64,000 bases of DNA from Paenibacillus sp. YYML68 (GTDB lineage Bacteria > Bacillota > Bacilli > Paenibacillales > NBRC-103111), in assembly GCF_027923405.1 (NCBI RefSeq), contig NZ_BQYI01000001.1, positions 3,946,501 to 4,010,500 of the forward strand, read 5' to 3'. The notes under the pieces were generated by a model. The model worked only from the letters and a program-made list of their open reading frames with translations. It did no database searches and was not told where the DNA came from. Shown piece by piece: positions 60,311 to 64,000 of the stretch (its first letter is position 1; the number at the start of each line of letters is the position of its first letter). The position numbers were made by a program, and so were the translations under genes.

Positions 60311-61996
60311 ATGAAACATACAACGAAACGGATGATGGCCGTGCTCATCGCTGCAGCCTTCGCGCTGCTTGCTGTCATCTACGTATTCACGAATCAGAAT
60401 GAGACGAAGTCTGGTACAGACGGAAGCTCCCCCGCCGCACAATCGTCACAGCCGAACGGGAACGCTCCTGGTGCAGACGGCCAGACCGACAAGCAAGCCG
60501 GAGCCAACGGAGCAGCCCCCTCTGCAGACAGCAAGACGAAGCCTGCGCCACAGGACGAATTACAGCCTCCCGCAGAGAAGCTCGACGTCCTCGTCATCGG
60601 CAGCGAGCTAGAGGGACTATACCTCGCCCGAGCTGCTGCAGACGAAGGCTTGAAGGTGAAGGTGATTGATCCTCGAGCCGCCTTCGGCGGTCAGGTGCTT
60701 CAAGGCGAGATGCTGTTCCTCGACGAGACACGCGACGACCAACACCGCCTGCTCGTCCAAGGCCGGGCGAAGGAGCTGTTTGACGGCTTCCGTCAAGGCA
60801 AGATACGTAAGCTGAACGAATTCGAGCAATATTTCGCTAAGCTGACGCAAGGGATTCCGGTCGAGCAAGGCGTCAAGCTGGAGGCCGTCGACGTTCAGCC
60901 CGGACAGTTCGACGGTGGCGAAGCCGTCAAGAGACTGACCTATCGCACGAAGGAAGGGCAGCTCCGCAAGGTCGAGGCCGCCTACTGGGTCGAGAATACC
61001 GACTACGCCGCCTTCGCAAGTAAGCTGAAGGTGAAGCGACTGCCCGGACTTGAAGCATTTTACGGACAATCCAATATCGAATATATGAGTGCAGGCATGA
61101 TGCTGAAGTTCAAGAATGTAGACTGGGCGAGGTTCCAGCAGACGTTCAACTCGATGCCTACAGAGGAGCGGAGAGCGAAGTACGGATGGGGCTCCATCGA
61201 TAACAGCTTCGCCATCGGCTTGACTGGAATGACGAACAAGTACAAGCCGACCAGCGACCGATTGTTCCTCCGCGGCTTGAATGCGGTCCATCAACGCGAC
61301 GGCGAGGTGCTGATTAACGCCTTCCTCGTCTATACCGTCAATCCAGCGGACGATGCTTCCGTTAAGGAGGCGATGGAGCTCACGAAGAAGGAGCTGCCGC
61401 TCATCCTGAAGCACTTCAGAGAGCATGCCATCGGCTGGGAGAAGGCGGAGTTGAACGATACGCCGAATTACTTGTACATTCGTGAGTACGATCATTACGA
61501 GACTGACTATGTATTGAAGCCATCCGATATGCTCGGCGCGAAGATGTTCTGGGACAACGTCAGCATCGGCGGCTATCCGCTCGACCTGCAAGGCACCAGC
61601 GCGAACAAGTGGGGCATCGAGATGGGCCGCCCGGACAAGTACGGCATGCCGCTGCGCAGCTTCATGCTGAAGGGCTACGATAACGTGCTGCTCGCTGGCA
61701 AGAACGTTGGAGCGTCCGCGATCGCCTACGGCAGTGCCCGCATTCAGCCGAATACGAGCCTTGCCGCCGAGTCCATCGGCGTCATTCTCGGCCAGATTCA
61801 CGGGAAGAAGCAGCTGCGGGAGCTGAAGGAAGCAGACATGCCTGCTCTGCACAGCTACCTGGCATCGAAGTACAGCATCAAGCTGACTGGAGTAACCGGC
61901 AACAACAAGCTGACCGGCTGGACAGCAGACGAAATTGCGAAGCTCGATACAGGGGAGATTGTGTACGCGCAATATGTGAAGAAGAAGCAGAAGTAA
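60311..61996 (+). CDS. Membrane-anchored FAD-dependent oxidoreductase
   Basis: 561 residues from ATG 60311 (AAAGGAGAG 12 bases upstream). A positively charged start and one hydrophobic segment (about 9-27) precede a Ser/Gly/Ala/Pro-rich linker (about 30-93). The enzyme then begins with a Rossmann dinucleotide-binding motif (KLDVLVIGSELEGLYLARAA), the acidic end of the second strand (VKVIDPRAAFGGQ) and a C-terminal LLAGKNVGASAIAYGSARIQPN that matches the pfam12831-type FAD oxidoreductases. The middle Gly of the usual GxGxxG is replaced (GSELEG). The topology predicts the catalytic domain outside the membrane, without a Tat motif, which is unusual for a flavoprotein. Substrate unknown. Confidence 0.8.
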   Translation: MKHTTKRMMAVLIAAAFALLAVIYVFTNQNETKSGTDGSSPAAQSSQPNGNAPGADGQTDKQAGANGAAPSADSKTKPAPQDELQPPAEKLDVLVIGSELEGLYLARAAADEGLKVKVIDPRAAFGGQVLQGEMLFLDETRDDQHRLLVQGRAKELFDGFRQGKIRKLNEFEQYFAKLTQGIPVEQGVKLEAVDVQPGQFDGGEAVKRLTYRTKEGQLRKVEAAYWVENTDYAAFASKLKVKRLPGLEAFYGQSNIEYMSAGMMLKFKNVDWARFQQTFNSMPTEERRAKYGWGSIDNSFAIGLTGMTNKYKPTSDRLFLRGLNAVHQRDGEVLINAFLVYTVNPADDASVKEAMELTKKELPLILKHFREHAIGWEKAELNDTPNYLYIREYDHYETDYVLKPSDMLGAKMFWDNVSIGGYPLDLQGTSANKWGIEMGRPDKYGMPLRSFMLKGYDNVLLAGKNVGASAIAYGSARIQPNTSLAAESIGVILGQIHGKKQLRELKEADMPALHSYLASKYSIKLTGVTGNNKLTGWTADEIAKLDTGEIVYAQYVKKKQK

Positions 61997-62014
61997 TCAC
62001 TTTTCTACAATAAT

Positions 62015-62070
62015 AAAGGATGCCTCCTTACGTGTATGTATATAACGGTAAGGAGGCATCCTTTTATTTT
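62015..62070. terminator. Bidirectional terminator between the FAD gene and the helicase gene
   Basis: A 17-bp perfect stem (AAAGGATGCCTCCTTAC / GTAAGGAGGCATCCTTT) with a 16-base loop and a T-rich tail on the plus strand. It lies between converging genes. Confidence 0.92.
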
Positions 62071-62083
62071 ATCGCTTGCATTT

Positions 62084-63625
62084 CTACTTGTTAGGCGTCG
62101 TTCGATCTGGCTTCGCCTTCAGCCACTTCGGCGCACCCTTGTTTTTGCGGTCGCGTTCCTTCTCACGCTCGAGCGCACGATTGCTTGGAGCAGGAGGCTG
62201 TGCCGCCTTCTTCCCGCCTCCCTGCGATTGCTTACCTCCAGACGCTTGACCCGATTTCGCCGCGTTCCCATTAGACTTCGCTGCACGACCTGAAGTGCCC
62301 TGAGCGCCGGAAGGCTGCTGGCGAACCGAATGACCACCAGGCAATCCGTTGGAACGACGCTCACCACCAGTCTCGGCATCCACCTGTGCATCTGTCCCTG
62401 ACCCGTTCTGCTCCTGTCGAGCAGGCTGAACCTTGACCAGCTTCCTCGCGTTACCAGCTTCCGCACCAGCGGCAAGACGACTATTTTCACGAGGATCGAA
62501 CAGCTTGCCATGGCTTAATATTTTACGTTGAATGACGATGTCCAGTGCCTTCTCGAACTTCTCCATAATGAATTTCTGCTTATGCGTAATGATCGATATC
62601 GCTAGCCCTCGGCGGCCCATTCGTCCCGTGCGACCGACACGATGAACATAATGGTCAGCATCGATCGGCGGGTCGAGATTGAACACATGCGTCACCTGCG
62701 GGAGATCGAGACCGCGAGCAGCGATATCGGTTGCAACCAGCAGCTGGAAGCGTCCGGCGCGGAACGCCTGCATCGCCTTCGCTCTCTCCTGCTTGAACGA
62801 GTCTCCGTACAAGCCCTCGGCTGACAGCCCCGCATACTTCAGCTTATGCACAGCCTCCCCGATATCGTCGGTATCATTAATGAAGACGATAGCTGCCTTC
62901 GGATTTTCGAGCCGCACCAGGCGCCGCAGCGTATCGATCTTATCCCGCTCCTCGCACATTACATACAGATGCTCGAGCGTCTCAGCTGTTCGCTGAGACG
63001 GATTAACCCGTACATATTCGGGCTCATTCATCCACGTATCGATGACAGCCTGCGTCTGCGGAGGGAACGTCGCGGAGAAGAACAACATTTGCCGATCTCT
63101 CAGCATTCCCTTCAGCAGCGCAACGACCTCCTTCATGGAGCCCAGCTCGAACACTTGATCGACTTCATCGACGACTAATGTGCGAATACCGGTCAGCTTC
63201 AGCTTCCGCATCGCAGCCAGCTCCTGAACCCGTCCCGGCGTGCCGACTACGATGTGCGGCTTAGTCCGCAGCTTATCGATTTGCCTCTCGATCGATGCGC
63301 CACCGATCAGCTGCTGCACCCGTATATCCGTACCTTCCGTAAGCTGCTCCAGCGTATGAACAATCTGCATGCCAAGCTCCCGCGTCGGCACGAGCACCAT
63401 CGCTTGCACCTCACGCAGCGTTGGTTCAATATGGTGAAGGATTGGAAGCACATAAGCCAGCGTCTTCCCTGTACCCGTCTGAGATTGAGCAACAATATCT
63501 TTTTTTTGCAACGCGACAGGAATCGCCTCCGCCTGAATCGGCGACGGCTCCGTAATCTCAAGCTCCTCCAGCCGCTGTACATATATCGGATCAATACCTA
63601 ACTGTCCAAAGCCCGAATCTACCAT
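62084..63625 (-). CDS. DEAD-box-family ATP-dependent RNA helicase
   Basis: 513 residues. The Q motif (FGQLGIDPIYVQRLEELEITEPSPIQ), Walker A (AQSQTGTGKT), PTRELG, GG, TPGR, motif II VVDEVDQ (DEVD instead of DEAD), SAT (FFSATFP) and the helicase C-terminal motifs ARGLD and HRVGRTGRMG are all present. The last 130 residues are Gly/Ser/Lys/Gln-rich with a basic end, like RNA-binding tails of CshA-type helicases. It should unwind RNA in ribosome assembly or decay. The start at 63625 gives the normal N-terminus. Confidence 0.93.
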   Translation of the reverse strand: MVDSGFGQLGIDPIYVQRLEELEITEPSPIQAEAIPVALQKKDIVAQSQTGTGKTLAYVLPILHHIEPTLREVQAMVLVPTRELGMQIVHTLEQLTEGTDIRVQQLIGGASIERQIDKLRTKPHIVVGTPGRVQELAAMRKLKLTGIRTLVVDEVDQVFELGSMKEVVALLKGMLRDRQMLFFSATFPPQTQAVIDTWMNEPEYVRVNPSQRTAETLEHLYVMCEERDKIDTLRRLVRLENPKAAIVFINDTDDIGEAVHKLKYAGLSAEGLYGDSFKQERAKAMQAFRAGRFQLLVATDIAARGLDLPQVTHVFNLDPPIDADHYVHRVGRTGRMGRRGLAISIITHKQKFIMEKFEKALDIVIQRKILSHGKLFDPRENSRLAAGAEAGNARKLVKVQPARQEQNGSGTDAQVDAETGGERRSNGLPGGHSVRQQPSGAQGTSGRAAKSNGNAAKSGQASGGKQSQGGGKKAAQPPAPSNRALEREKERDRKNKGAPKWLKAKPDRTTPNK

Positions 63626-63714
63626 TTACATCATCCCTTTGTGCTTAATCTATCTAGTATAACAGGTTGAATTCGAATGAACAAAGCAGACTGTCCTTAC
63701 AGCCCACAGCGCTA

Positions 63715-64000
63715 CTACGCCTCCGCCATCTCCTCCCGCTTCCGCTCAATCCATCGGAATACAGCATTCAACGCTCGTTCATCCTCATCTCTTGGAAAAC
63801 GATGCTTCAGCCCATCATATAGCTCCATCGCATAATCATGACTTGCCGCTTCAAGCGCATGTGCAAGCTTCCGGGCTTGCTCCACGCTCACTTGGTCATC
63901 CTCCGTCCCGTGAATGATGAGAACTGGCACTCGGATTTGATCAATCCAATATATAGGCGACCGATCCTCATACGCCTCGGCCTGCTTCTTCGGATGACCG
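63715..64000 (-). CDS. C-terminal part of an alpha/beta-hydrolase, S9 peptidase-like (partial)
   Basis: Only the last 94 residues are in the window; the gene continues beyond 64000. The sequence includes DRSPIYWIDQIRVPVLIIHG, then GTEDDQV with the catalytic Asp and DGLKHRFPRDEDE with the catalytic His. The layout DRSP(I)-x-I-P-VLI-HG-x-x-D-x-x-V is characteristic of prolyl-oligopeptidase family (S9) proteins and related acyl-peptide hydrolases. The nucleophile Ser lies outside. Substrate unknown. Confidence 0.8.
   Translation of the reverse strand, partial: GHPKKQAEAYEDRSPIYWIDQIRVPVLIIHGTEDDQVSVEQARKLAHALEAASHDYAMELYDGLKHRFPRDEDERALNAVFRWIERKREEMAEA

Overview
The window reads as chromosome from a Gram-positive, endospore-forming bacterium of the Paenibacillaceae type. 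The evidence is its S-layer-homology (SLH) proteins, AGGAGG-type ribosome sites, a CgeB/Sps-like spore-polysaccharide gene set, sigma-K-like promoters, and operators that look like those of FapR and PhoP, both regulators of this phylum. Genus assignment is inference. No rRNA, tRNA, CRISPR array, insertion sequence or prophage was seen. Both ends cut a gene (cheA at the left, a serine hydrolase at the right).

Layout. 1-2.9 kb: a chemotaxis unit (mcp-cheW-cheA) on the minus strand. 3.1-8.4 kb: a secreted CAP-domain protein, a YcnI copper-type protein behind a two-component system, and a class III nucleotide cyclase. 8.6-11.6 kb, plus strand: a MASE4-like/PAS/GGDEF diguanylate cyclase and a FapR-type-controlled fabH. 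11.8-34.5 kb: an almost wholly minus-strand glycan locus. 34.6-38.2 kb: EcsC, an MhqR-like MarR regulator, phosphatidylserine decarboxylase and an MFS exporter. 38.5-46.6 kb: one 2693-residue SLH-anchored nuclease/nucleotidase. 46.9-51.1 kb: a Ugp-type ABC importer with a Pho box. 51.2-64 kb: MocR regulator with a divergent flavoprotein, glutaminase, KduI, an aminotransferase, IlvA, an SLH protein, a membrane-anchored FAD protein and a DEAD-box helicase.

The most distinctive system is the 11.8-34.5 kb locus. Genes rmlA-rmlB-rmlD-spsL make dTDP-L-rhamnose. A CapE/FnlA-like dehydratase, an RmlD-like reductase and a WecB-like epimerase should make a UDP-N-acetyl-L-hexosamine. Eight glycosyltransferases (four GT2, two GT4, two CgeB-type) can use these. 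Beside them lies a 1224-residue protein that is mostly 86 tandem decapeptides with no indel, followed by a very acidic linker and a C-terminal domain ending in a WIA-x-G-like motif. Several partner proteins carry extremely basic low-complexity tails, and three neighbours share a tetrapeptide ([GA]-aromatic-x-x) helix. Exact CATANNNTA elements stand before rmlA, the repeat protein and one GT2. My inference is a late-sporulation, mother-cell-expressed glycosylated surface fibre with its own assembly apparatus.

A second theme is phosphorus scavenging. The ugp importer has four TTAACA-like repeats at about 11-bp spacing, positioned as in PhoP-activated promoters, and it lies next to the giant wall-anchored nuclease/5'-nucleotidase. 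Together they could break down extracellular nucleic acids and glycerophosphate compounds.
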